Source of the DNA: Clostridia bacterium | Lineage (GTDB): Bacteria; Bacillota; Clostridia; Christensenellales; QALW01 | DNA length: 60,376 nucleotides | Direction: 5' to 3' | Assembly: GCA_900769815.1 (NCBI GenBank) | Contig: CAAGID010000006.1 | Location: forward strand, 1-60,376 | Shown: positions 31,948 to 39,023 of the stretch, piece after piece | Numbering within the stretch: the first letter of the stretch is position 1 | How the letters are laid out: every line of letters starts with the position of its first letter | Position numbers and translations under genes: made by a program | Notes under the pieces: model-generated | The model's database searches: none | What the model was told of the DNA's origin: nothing | Seen by the model: only the letters and a program-made list of their open reading frames with translations

Positions 31948-32502
31948 TTATTCTAAGCTTGTAAGCATTTTTTCTGCAGTGCTCCGACAAATAGATGCAT
32001 AATGTGCAAAAGCCATTATCTGCAGAACCTTAACAATCCTCTGTTTTGCGCCGCTAACAGGTTCGTCGTAATCCTTTACAGCAACCTCTGCCGCGTTCCT
32101 TATTGCCTTTTCTTCAATCGTAACCGAATCAATCAAAGATAGCATATCAACATATATGTGATACAACTCACTATCATCAATCAAGTCGTCACTCTGCTTC
32201 TTAAGGTCCCCGTTTATGTATGACAATAAACTGCATATATTGTCTATTGGTAACGATTCTTTGAGCATATTAATGTTTACTATTCTAGCGAACTGACTTT
32301 TAGTGTATTGACGTTTTATCGGCGAGGACACAAAACCGCGTTTTACCCAATTTTGTATAAGATATGGCTCAAGTCCTGTCATTACCGAAACTTGTGAAAG
32401 CGTAATTCCGCCGGCAGCAAAAATACCCTCGAACATAACACGCGAACAACCTTTTTTTATTCCCGAAACTTCGATCGTAGTTCCCGGCAAACTATAAGCC
32501 AT
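31948..32502 (-). CDS. DUF1836 family protein, likely DNA-binding
   Basis: A 184-residue protein with the DUF1836 core: GGITLSQVSVMTGLEPYLIQNWVKRGFVSSPIKRQYTKSQFARI, which looks like a MerR-like winged helix, then LPIDNICSLLSYINGD. The role is not established; its place as the first gene before nfeD and floT suggests a regulator of that operon. A GGGGGAGGGG ribosome site precedes the ATG. Confidence 0.82.
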   Translation of the reverse strand: MAYSLPGTTIEVSGIKKGCSRVMFEGIFAAGGITLSQVSVMTGLEPYLIQNWVKRGFVSSPIKRQYTKSQFARIVNINMLKESLPIDNICSLLSYINGDLKKQSDDLIDDSELYHIYVDMLSLIDSVTIEEKAIRNAAEVAVKDYDEPVSGAKQRIVKVLQIMAFAHYASICRSTAEKMLTSLE

Positions 32503-32530
32503 TGTACCCCTCCCCCATTAAGACAATATA

Positions 32531-32559
32531 ATTATAACACACGGTCAGGCGATTGTCAA
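32531..32559 (-). promoter_or_regulatory. Promoter of the DUF1836-nfeD-floT operon
   Basis: TTGACA (32554-32559) and TATAAT (32531-32536), 17 bases apart on the minus strand: perfect consensus, about 30 bases before the start codon. Confidence 0.9.
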
Positions 32560-32698
32560 TAGAGATTATGTGATTTTTTGCCTGCCCTATAAAAAATCAT
32601 AGTAAATGAAGCAGTCAACACTTTCGACTTACTTTTATTTTTGGTAATTTAAACTTAATGACACTAATTAAAAGTGCCTGAAAACCGAGGATTTTGCC

Positions 32699-33085
32699 TT
32701 AACTTTTCTTTTTGTATCCCCAACATTCACCATCGAGGGATATTTTTTCGCGATGTCCTTTAAGATTATCTCCTTCAGCATCTTCTTCGTAATGAACGCA
32801 ATCAACACATTTCTTTTTTACAACCTGTTCAAGACGAATATCATAATCTAAACGACAAAGAACTGTTACTTCCGCTTCTGTTATTTTCTCCATGGTGGCA
32901 ATATTAACATAAACTTCTTTAGTTTCTTCGCCAATGAAATACGGAAAGGCACAATTTTCAGTCTCAAATCTCGTTAATTTAATAAACGAATTGTAATTAT
33001 CATTTGCGTATTTGATAAAATCATCAATGCAAGAAATATCTTGCGGATAGTAATAATAATCATAGTCTATTTCAAGAATTTTCAT
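32699..33085 (-). CDS. Unknown protein, cassette 4
   Basis: A 128-residue soluble, acidic protein I do not recognise. The N-terminal half holds DYDYYYYPQDISCIDDFIKYANDNY; the C-terminal part has CVDCVHYEEDAEGD and a later Cys in GECWGYKKKS, a possible metal site of three or four cysteines. AAAGGAG precedes the ATG. It is the last of four small genes with like flanks. A diverged copy of the stop-codon module (GACACTAATTAAAAG region, from about 32660) touches its end. Confidence 0.65.
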   Translation of the reverse strand: MKILEIDYDYYYYPQDISCIDDFIKYANDNYNSFIKLTRFETENCAFPYFIGEETKEVYVNIATMEKITEAEVTVLCRLDYDIRLEQVVKKKCVDCVHYEEDAEGDNLKGHREKISLDGECWGYKKKS

Positions 33086-33118
33086 AGTAATCTCCTTTAA
33101 GTAAGATTCATTTTTCTA

Positions 33119-33147
33119 ATTATAGCATAAAAGCGGCGAAGCCGCAA
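33119..33147 (-). promoter_or_regulatory. Cassette promoter, copy 1
   Basis: TTGCGG (33142-33147) and TATAAT (33119-33124), spacer 17, on the minus strand. The spacer word CTTTTATGC next to the -10 box is shared with the copies at 33609 and 34908. Confidence 0.8.
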
Positions 33148-33315
33148 TACTTCTTCACTATTCACTATTGCTTCTTACTTTCCAAAAATCCCGAATGCGA
33201 ATTTAGTAAAGAGTGAAAAGTGAATAGTGAAAAAGTAAAATCCCGAACGCTTTCGCATTCGGGATTTTTGGGACCGACACTCAAAATGGAACCGGTCGAA
33301 AAACCTGATTTTCTT
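33125..33315. repeat. Cassette spacer repeat, copy 1
   Basis: This block contains a spacer of about 145 bases nearly identical to 33615-33760. CAAAAATCCCGAATGCGAA (from 33183) is perfectly inverted at 33252-33270, and TTCACTATTCACT is inverted as AGTGAATAGTGAA. From 33270 a module of about 45 bases runs to the stop codon of the next gene (33314); the same module recurs at 34485-34530. Confidence 0.8.
33237..33267 (-). terminator. Cassette terminator, copy 1
   Basis: AAAATCCCGAA (33237-33247) pairs with TTCGGGATTTT (33257-33267 region), loop of about ten; a T-rich tail follows on the minus strand. It ends the gene at 33314. Confidence 0.75.
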
Positions 33316-33589
33316 AATTTTCTAATTTCATTTTAATCATTTGAACAAATTTAGGAAATGTATCTTCTTTTTCTTTATATTGGTAAGAACTATCACATAG
33401 CATTTCATCATTGTGATATATTTCGCCCCTATCCGTTATAAAAGTATGAACTTTGCCGTTTTGCTTTATCTTAGCAATCATATTCCCAAAGCATTTTGAA
33501 TCATATATAAAATCAATTAGTATTGCATCACTAGGCAATGCAGAAATAATAAACTGTTTCATTTCATCAATAAAAAAATACTTACTCAT
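33314..33589 (-). CDS. Unknown protein, cassette 3
   Basis: A 91-residue soluble protein with no family I recognise. It alternates helix and strand (MSKYFFIDEMKQFIISALP, then KVHTFITDRGEIYHNDEMLC). The ATG at 33589 follows GGCGGTGATTTT, whose GGTGAT matches the 16S tail and gives the same seven-base spacing as in the neighbouring cassettes; the frame upstream to 33655 would run through the promoter. Confidence 0.6.
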   Translation of the reverse strand: MSKYFFIDEMKQFIISALPSDAILIDFIYDSKCFGNMIAKIKQNGKVHTFITDRGEIYHNDEMLCDSSYQYKEKEDTFPKFVQMIKMKLEN

Positions 33590-33608
33590 AAAATCACCGC
33601 CCATGTAT

Positions 33609-33637
33609 ATTATAGCATAAAAGCAGTGCATCCGCAA
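33609..33637 (-). promoter_or_regulatory. Cassette promoter, copy 2
   Basis: TTGCGG (33632-33637) and TATAAT (33609-33614), spacer 17, minus strand. Confidence 0.8.
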
Positions 33638-33805
33638 TACTTCTTCACTATTCACTATTACCTATTACTTTCCAAAAATCCCGAATGCGAATTTAGTGAA
33701 GAGTGAAAAGTGAATAGTGAAAAAGTAAAATCCCGAACGCTTTCGCATTCGGGATTTTTGTCATTCGTGTCCGAAAAAGAACTGGTCAAAAACCGAAGAT
33801 TTTCT
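33615..33805. repeat. Cassette spacer repeat, copy 2
   Basis: Nearly the same as 33125-33270 over about 145 bases, with differences clustered in the promoter spacer and at the start of the right arm. The module beside the upstream gene's stop codon (33770-33805) is diverged but keeps the AAAAACC-G-ATTTTCTT end. Confidence 0.8.
33727..33758 (-). terminator. Cassette terminator, copy 2
   Basis: AAAATCCCGAA (33727-33737) pairs with TTCGGGATTTT (from 33748); identical to copy 1. It ends the gene at 33819. Confidence 0.75.
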
Positions 33806-33818
33806 TTATATTTTATTT

Positions 33819-34286
33819 TTAATGTCCTCTTATATCAAAATCAAGCAATTCAGAAATAAAATCTCCAAACATTTCTCTTCTGTCATCATCCCAACAGATT
33901 ATGGAATAGTAAGTTTTATCTCCCGACTTTATATCTGCATTAAAAGACACATTTTGAATAAAATCAAGATTTACCGTTTCTTGTTCATTAACTTCAATAT
34001 AATCAAATTTAGATGAATAATATTCTTTAAGTTCTTCTTTGCTCAAATAACTATCAACAAGAATAGCACCCATATACTGCATACCGTTTCCGTTGCCTGT
34101 AAGTTTAGCGGCAGCTGAAACCGAATCTACCAATTTTGTGTTTGAAGGAAGTTGATATGAAACTAAATCTTTTTCTATTTTATCAGCAATATAGTTGTTA
34201 GTAATAACAATTCCAATATATGAGATAAAAGGTAAGATAAATATAGCAATTAATAGTATTATAAAAATTCTCTTTACTATTTTCAT
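33819..34286 (-). CDS. Unknown membrane-anchored protein, cassette 2
   Basis: A 155-residue protein with one N-terminal membrane segment (about 7-30, IFIILLIAIFILPFISYIGI) and an outside domain of about 120 residues containing SAAAKLTGNGNGMQYMGAILVDS and an ELKEYYSSKF helix. No family recognised. GAGGTGATTGT precedes the ATG. It sits between two cassette repeats and has its own promoter. Confidence 0.65.
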   Translation of the reverse strand: MKIVKRIFIILLIAIFILPFISYIGIVITNNYIADKIEKDLVSYQLPSNTKLVDSVSAAAKLTGNGNGMQYMGAILVDSYLSKEELKEYYSSKFDYIEVNEQETVNLDFIQNVSFNADIKSGDKTYYSIICWDDDRREMFGDFISELLDFDIRGH

Positions 34287-34306
34287 ACAATCACCTCTTT
34301 GGGTGT

Positions 34307-34335
34307 ATTATAGCACAAAAGTAGAGGAGACGCAA
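34307..34335 (-). promoter_or_regulatory. Cassette promoter, copy 3
   Basis: TTGCGT (34330-34335) and TATAAT (34307-34312), spacer 17, minus strand. Confidence 0.78.
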
Positions 34336-34530
34336 TAATTATTCATTATTCATTAGCCGTGCGACTTCAATATTCATTATTCATTTGAAAATCCGTTCTC
34401 GTTTAATGGATAATGAATGATGAAAAATGAATAGTGAATAATACAAACAAAAATCCGCCCACTTACGTGAACGGATTTTCGTTTGGGACCGACACTCAAA
34501 ATGGAACCGGTCATAAAACCTGATTTTCTT
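34313..34530. repeat. Cassette spacer repeat, copy 3 (diverged)
   Basis: Same layout but different words: ATTATTCATTATTCATTA on the left is answered by TAATGAATGATGAAAAATGAATAG on the right, and the terminator stem is AAAATCCG/CGGATTTT. The stop-codon module at 34485-34530 matches copy 1 almost base for base. Some of the arms have thus been replaced while the plan is kept. Confidence 0.7.
34450..34479 (-). terminator. Cassette terminator, copy 3
   Basis: AAAATCCG (34450-34457) pairs with CGGATTTT (34472-34479). It ends the lipoprotein gene at 34531. Confidence 0.7.
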
Positions 34531-34887
34531 TTATTTTTTCTTTATTGTTACCTTTGCACCCACTTCAATATCGTATGTATCGCAAAATCTTTGATTATAA
34601 ATACAAATATTAATGTTATGGTCTTCTTTATCAAAAAATAGTTGAAGTTTTCCGTCTTCAGCAATAAGAATATCCACGAAAGGCATTTCTTCACTAAAGT
34701 CACCGATTGTAACTAAAACCGTATCACCAACTATGATATTTTCCATAAGTTTTTGTGGCATTATATCAAGTTCTGCGTTGCCATAGGTAGATTCACGAAC
34801 AACACTGCCCTTGACAGTTGTATCAGAGCAAGCAGAAAGAGAAAACAATAGCATAAAAACAACAATTATTGAAACAAATCTTTTCAT
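34531..34887 (-). CDS. Unknown small lipoprotein, cassette 1
   Basis: A 118-residue exported lipoprotein: a signal peptide of about 19 residues ending LSAC, then a beta-rich domain (VKGSVVRESTYGNAELDIMP, IIVGDTVLVTIGDFSEEMPF, GAKVTIKKK) that could be an OB-like barrel. No family recognised. Two ATGs stand together; the second (34887) keeps the seven-base spacing from GGTGAT seen in the sister cassettes. Confidence 0.7.
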   Translation of the reverse strand: MKRFVSIIVVFMLLFSLSACSDTTVKGSVVRESTYGNAELDIMPQKLMENIIVGDTVLVTIGDFSEEMPFVDILIAEDGKLQLFFDKEDHNINICIYNQRFCDTYDIEVGAKVTIKKK

Positions 34888-34907
34888 CATATCACCGCCT
34901 CGGGTCT

Positions 34908-34936
34908 ATTATAGCATAAAAGCGGCGAAGACACAA
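34908..34936 (-). promoter_or_regulatory. Cassette promoter, copy 4
   Basis: TTGTGT (34931-34936) and TATAAT (34908-34913), spacer 17, minus strand. The spacer is nearly the same as in copy 1. Confidence 0.78.
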
Positions 34937-35064
34937 TACTTATTACCTATTACTTCTTACTTATTACTTCCCAAAAATCACGTATCAAACGTTATTTGAA
35001 GTAAGAGTGAAGAGGTAAGAGGTAAGAAGTAAAAATCCCGCCCACTTACGTGAACGGGATTTTT
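34914..35064. repeat. Cassette spacer repeat, copy 4 (diverged)
   Basis: The promoter end matches copy 1 (AGCATAAAAGCGGCGAAG). The arms are TTACCTATTACTTCTTACTT against AAGTAAGAGTGAAGAGGTAAG-type words, imperfectly inverted. The terminator end lies directly against the 3' CCA of tRNA-Thr. Confidence 0.7.
35031..35064 (-). terminator. Terminator after tRNA-Thr, from the cassette repeat
   Basis: AAAAATCCCG (35031-35040) pairs with CGGGATTTTT (35055-35064), with a T-run on the minus strand. It is the only terminator-like hairpin after the tRNA. Confidence 0.75.
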
Positions 35065-35140
35065 TGGAGCTACCTGCCGGAATCGAACCGGCGACCTGTT
35101 CATTACGAGTGAACCGCTCTACCGACTGAGCCAAGGTAGC
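35065..35140 (-). tRNA. tRNA-Thr(CGT)
   Basis: The acceptor stem GCTACCT/AGGTAGC closes, CCA is encoded (35065-35067), the anticodon stem GTTCA/TGAAC carries CTCGTAA with anticodon CGT, and the T arm is GCCGG-TTCGATT-CCGGC. It reads ACG codons; 76 bases, normal. Confidence 0.96.
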
Positions 35141-35220
35141 AACTACTTATTTATTATATCAAATTTTCCGTTTTTGTCTACTGTTTTTGTTTGGCTCAAA
35201 AAAGTTTTATTGAAAGCATA

Positions 35221-35253
35221 AAAAATTCCTCGAAAAATTTTCGAGGAATTTTT
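35221..35253 (-). terminator. Terminator of the zinc-ribbon membrane protein gene
   Basis: Sixteen-base arms (35221-35236 and 35238-35253; AAAAATTCCTCGAAAA and its inverse) around one base, with T-runs on both strands, next to the stop codon at 35255. Confidence 0.8.
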
Positions 35254-35254
35254 A

Positions 35255-36256
35255 TTATTGTTCAGGCGATTCTTTTATTTTATTAAATTCTTCCCTGAGA
35301 TTTAAAAGAGAAACCGCATAAAGTATGTAAGAAACACCCATTATTAAAGGATACAGGTTAAGTTGCAATAATGAAATAAGTCCTGAAATACAAGAGAAAC
35401 CGCCTGAAATAAAGAGCATAACAATAAGATACATTGAAATTTTGCCCGTTTTTCTGCCTCTTACAGCCGAATTCTTAACAGTATCTATAGTGCTTAAGGT
35501 TTTAATTCTCAAAATAAGGTCAACGATAAAAATTATTGCAAAAATAACCGTTACTATCAGGTATATAGTAGGTAATAATGCCTCAAGTATTTCCGCTTGA
35601 GCGCCTGAATACTCTGTAATTTCTCCTGCATATTCATCTAAAGACACAGAGAAAACAAACATTACAATAGTGCCGATTAAATAAATAAGGGTTGCACCGC
35701 CATACACTATAGTTCTGAAAACCATTTTAATTATAGTTACAATCTTGCTTGTGGTAAATCCCGCAACGCTCATACCGGGCTGTTTTGTATTTCTTCCTGC
35801 ACCGTATATCTGCCACATACCTATTAAAGTAATAATATTAGGTATCATAGCAATAAAGCCGAATATAAATATCATAGCTATTAAGACTTCGATACCATAA
35901 AATCCTTCAAGCATTATTGCTTGCGCCCAAAGTATCATAGCAATAACAAAAAGCGATAGGGGCATTAAAGCCGTTGCAATGGTATAAAGAATATTTGCCG
36001 TAAGAAGTGTGCCTGAGGCTGCCGTTTTTTTGATGGCATTTACTACGGGATTAGGCGAATATACCTTTTCAGGCTTCTGATAAGGCTGATAGTAATTTTG
36101 ATACTGCTGATTTTGCTGAAGTTCTTGCTGTTCAGTCTGCTCAACGTTGCATTCGTTGACAACCTCTGTTTTTTCAGCTTCTTTTAATGATTTTCCGCAG
36201 TTTTTACAGAAAAGCGCGTTATCCACGTTCTGCATACCGCAATTAGGGCAAAACAT
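35255..36256 (-). CDS. Zinc-ribbon multi-pass membrane protein
   Basis: A 333-residue protein. It starts with a zinc ribbon (FCPNCGMQNVDNALFCKNCGKSL, two CxxC pairs), then a Gln/Tyr-rich linker (about 45-70), then about six membrane helices (from about 85 to 310). Such zinc_ribbon_2 plus membrane proteins are common in Clostridia and have no agreed role. AGGAGGGG precedes the ATG, and a separate terminator follows. Confidence 0.75.
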   Translation of the reverse strand: MFCPNCGMQNVDNALFCKNCGKSLKEAEKTEVVNECNVEQTEQQELQQNQQYQNYYQPYQKPEKVYSPNPVVNAIKKTAASGTLLTANILYTIATALMPLSLFVIAMILWAQAIMLEGFYGIEVLIAMIFIFGFIAMIPNIITLIGMWQIYGAGRNTKQPGMSVAGFTTSKIVTIIKMVFRTIVYGGATLIYLIGTIVMFVFSVSLDEYAGEITEYSGAQAEILEALLPTIYLIVTVIFAIIFIVDLILRIKTLSTIDTVKNSAVRGRKTGKISMYLIVMLFISGGFSCISGLISLLQLNLYPLIMGVSYILYAVSLLNLREEFNKIKESPEQ

Positions 36257-36279
36257 AATACCCCTCCTTTTTTATAATT

Positions 36280-37902
36280 TTATTTTTTAAAGTGCCACGT
36301 ATTTATTGTGGAATACACTTGAGTTTCTCTTGAAATATTACCAACATTTAACGTATCGGTAAAGAGAAAGGTATTCATTTCAAAGAAAAGACCGATTTGT
36401 GGAAGCTCATTTGCAATGATGTTCTGTAAGTTTTGCACCGCAACTTTAAGCCCATCAACGGTTAAAGCAATATCTATGCCGTAAAGGGCGTTATTGGCAT
36501 CTTGTGAAGAATATTCCGAAAGATTACCGTTTCCCGTTGCCTTAAATGCAAAATTAAGATTAGGCGTATCGGAAAGATAATATCCGCTTAAAATCATATC
36601 GTAATCCCGTTTTTCCACCGCTTTTTTGAGGTCTTTTTCGTTTTTGGCATCAATATTTACCTTGATACCTACTTTTTTAAGGTCTTTTTGTATATATTCA
36701 GCCGCCTCAAGACGGATAGGGTTGGCAGGCTCGTTGAGAACGAGAAGATTTATCGTTAACGGGCCTCCCTGAGAATCAAGATAACCGTCGCCGTTATTAT
36801 CGTTATATCCCATATTCTTAAGTATTTCCTGGGCGTGAATCTCATTATGATCGTACCTTGTAACCGAGGCACTTGAAAGAGACGTATCGTTAAAAAGAGG
36901 TTGTTCAGCACCCGTTGCCTTAGTAAGATATACGTTATTTATTATGTTTGTTCTGTCAACGGCATAGGCTATTGCCTTGCGGAAATCGACGTTTGCCATT
37001 TTACTGTGACTTAAATTAAAGGCAAGAAAAACATAGTTATGGGAAAGATAATTTTTCTCGTCAACACCCTCTAAGATCTCATAAATTTCAGTAGTTTTTA
37101 ATGAAGATGGAACGCAATCAAGCTCGCCGTTTTTAAATGCCTTCATTATATCATCGGTGTTACTGTAGCCGATGGCAATTACCTGTTCGATATAAGGAAG
37201 CTTCTTCCACCACTTTGAAAAGCTTGACAAAACCATTTTGGTCTCATTTAAAAAAGTAAGACTGTCAGCCTTAAAGCAACCGCTGCCTAAAGGCATATCC
37301 ATTGTAGTTTTACCTTTATTTTCATAGTATGCTCTTGGAATTACGGGAATATTAAGAGCATAAATAAGTGCATAGGATTTTACCTTAGGATAAATGGTAA
37401 GGGTGTTACCATAGCCCTCCGCCCTTTCAACATAATAAGAAAGGTCAGAGTAATATATGCTTTCAGGGTCAGCTAATATGGTGTTTATGGTAAATGCCGC
37501 GTCATCGCCTGTGAGCTCGCCTAAATCGCCGTGCCAATGTACGTTTGCCCGAAGCTGAATATTCCATACGTTTAAGTTTTCATCATACTTCCAGCTTTCA
37601 GCAATACACTGAACGGGCTCCATTAATTCGTTAAAGCTTACCAGAGGTTCAAAAATCATCGAATAGACATTTCGCATCTGCATTTCCTTAACGTATAAAG
37701 GATGCATTGAATAAGGCGATTTCGTCATAGGAATTCTTATTGTTCCGCCGGGGAGAATCTCTACCTCAGGCTGTTCAACGTTACCTGCATCGCCGGGAAT
37801 AATTATGGGCTCGTCAGATACTTCCTCCTTGCAGGCACAAAGGCAGATAAGACACAAGATAAAGACCAAAGAACTACTGATAAACCTTTTTATAAAGCTC
37901 AT
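36280..37902 (-). CDS. Family 5 (peptide/nickel type) extracellular binding lipoprotein
   Basis: A 540-residue SBP_bac_5 protein. Signal peptide with lipobox CLCAC near residue 24, an acidic linker, then the family core: SMHPLYVKEMQMRNVYSMIFEPLV, IAESWKYDENLNVWNIQLRANVHWHGD and VDFRKAIAYAVDRTNIINNVYL. No permease or ATPase genes are adjacent, so it is an orphan. The chosen ATG overlaps the transglycosylase gene by 29 bases; no good ribosome site is seen, which suggests coupled translation. Ligand unknown. Confidence 0.85.
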   Translation of the reverse strand: MSFIKRFISSSLVFILCLICLCACKEEVSDEPIIIPGDAGNVEQPEVEILPGGTIRIPMTKSPYSMHPLYVKEMQMRNVYSMIFEPLVSFNELMEPVQCIAESWKYDENLNVWNIQLRANVHWHGDLGELTGDDAAFTINTILADPESIYYSDLSYYVERAEGYGNTLTIYPKVKSYALIYALNIPVIPRAYYENKGKTTMDMPLGSGCFKADSLTFLNETKMVLSSFSKWWKKLPYIEQVIAIGYSNTDDIMKAFKNGELDCVPSSLKTTEIYEILEGVDEKNYLSHNYVFLAFNLSHSKMANVDFRKAIAYAVDRTNIINNVYLTKATGAEQPLFNDTSLSSASVTRYDHNEIHAQEILKNMGYNDNNGDGYLDSQGGPLTINLLVLNEPANPIRLEAAEYIQKDLKKVGIKVNIDAKNEKDLKKAVEKRDYDMILSGYYLSDTPNLNFAFKATGNGNLSEYSSQDANNALYGIDIALTVDGLKVAVQNLQNIIANELPQIGLFFEMNTFLFTDTLNVGNISRETQVYSTINTWHFKK

Positions 37903-38446
37903 AATAGGTTGAGACTTTTTTAACATAGTTTGCCGTCTCCTTATAAGGGATATTTGTTAGTGTTTTGCCGTCAGGGGAATAAAGAGAACTACTTAGCCAT
38001 TTGCGAACGTTACCCTCGCCGCCGTTATATGCTGCAAGGACAAGTTCAGGATTGTTATCAAATCTTTCATTAAGATATTTAAGATACTGACAGCCTATAT
38101 GAATATTTGTATCGGGCTCAAAAAGACTGTCCGTATCAACCTCCATTTTATACTTTTCCTTAAGCCAAATTGCGGTTTCAGGCATAATCTGCATAAGTCC
38201 TTTTGCACCGACGGAGGACTGTGCTTCATTATCAAAGCTGCTTTCGGCACAGATGACCGCATAGACAAAATATTCATCAAGCCCATACATTTGAGAATAC
38301 TTTTTGACCTCTGCCTGGTATTTTATGGGCAGACGCTTTTTTATTTCAGTATTCCCCCAGAAAAATGCTATGTAAATCAGTACCGCCAATATGATAGCCG
38401 TAATGATTATTTTAGGAAGATTTCTTTTAAAATAGCTTTTACTCAT
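37874..38446 (-). CDS. Lytic transglycosylase, SLT domain
   Basis: A 190-residue membrane-anchored enzyme that would cleave peptidoglycan glycan strands. One N-terminal membrane segment (about 13-30) is followed by the SLT domain: catalytic Glu in ICAESSFDNEAQS, then VGAKGLMQIMPETA and LAAYNGGEGNVRKW. All family motifs are present. It overlaps coaE by eight bases. Confidence 0.92.
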   Translation of the reverse strand: MSKSYFKRNLPKIIITAIILAVLIYIAFFWGNTEIKKRLPIKYQAEVKKYSQMYGLDEYFVYAVICAESSFDNEAQSSVGAKGLMQIMPETAIWLKEKYKMEVDTDSLFEPDTNIHIGCQYLKYLNERFDNNPELVLAAYNGGEGNVRKWLSSSLYSPDGKTLTNIPYKETANYVKKVSTYYELYKKVYQ

Positions 38447-39023
38447 AATTTAATTCCTTAAGTACTTTTTCTACCTGCTGAAGGGTTTTTTCAACGGTGC
38501 TGTTGTTTTTTATTACGAAATCGGCAAACTTCAATCTTTCCCTTTCGGGAATTTGTTGCTTCATTCTTTTACGCACCTCAAGCTTAGGTAAATTTGAACG
38601 CTTTATTGCACGGGCAATTCTTTTGCCCCGCCGGCAGATAACAACCATTACTTTGTCACACCGCTTATAAAGCTCGCTTTCAATAAGCAAAGGCGCATCA
38701 AGGACAATAAGAGGTGCATCCTTATATGTTTTAAGCTGATTTTCTATTTCTTCAAAAATAAAGGGATGGACTATTGAATTAAGCTTTTCAACTCTTTTTT
38801 CGTCCTGAAAACAGTAAGTGCCCAAAAGCTGTCTGTCAAGCCTACCGTCAACGAAAAATTGAGGGCCGAACTCCTCTTCAATGAGTTTAAGGACAGGCTT
38901 CCCCTTACCCATAACCTTGTGAGAAATAGCATCAGCATCTACGATAGGTATATTTTTTGACCTTAAATATGCACTGACGGTGCTTTTACCCGATGCAATA
39001 CCGCCTGTAATTCCTAAAATCAT
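38439..39023 (-). CDS. coaE: Dephospho-CoA kinase
   Basis: A 194-residue P-loop kinase for the last step of CoA synthesis. Walker A is GGIASGKST at the N terminus; DADAISHKVM, the lid and IVLDAPLLIES are family motifs. Cytosolic, normal length. Overlaps polA by four bases (ATGA), so they are coupled; coaE after polA is a common arrangement. Confidence 0.95.
   Translation of the reverse strand: MILGITGGIASGKSTVSAYLRSKNIPIVDADAISHKVMGKGKPVLKLIEEEFGPQFFVDGRLDRQLLGTYCFQDEKRVEKLNSIVHPFIFEEIENQLKTYKDAPLIVLDAPLLIESELYKRCDKVMVVICRRGKRIARAIKRSNLPKLEVRKRMKQQIPERERLKFADFVIKNNSTVEKTLQQVEKVLKELNYE

Noticed and set aside
32699..35064. CRISPR array from the repeated units at 33-35 kb
   Set aside because: Units are over 140 bases, few, spaced by whole genes and contain promoters and terminators; no cas gene is near.
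32640..35140. Chromosomal integron cassette array
   Set aside because: No integrase gene and no attC core words (RYYYAAC/GTTRRRY pairs) could be made out, and each unit has its own promoter. Kept only as an open comparison.
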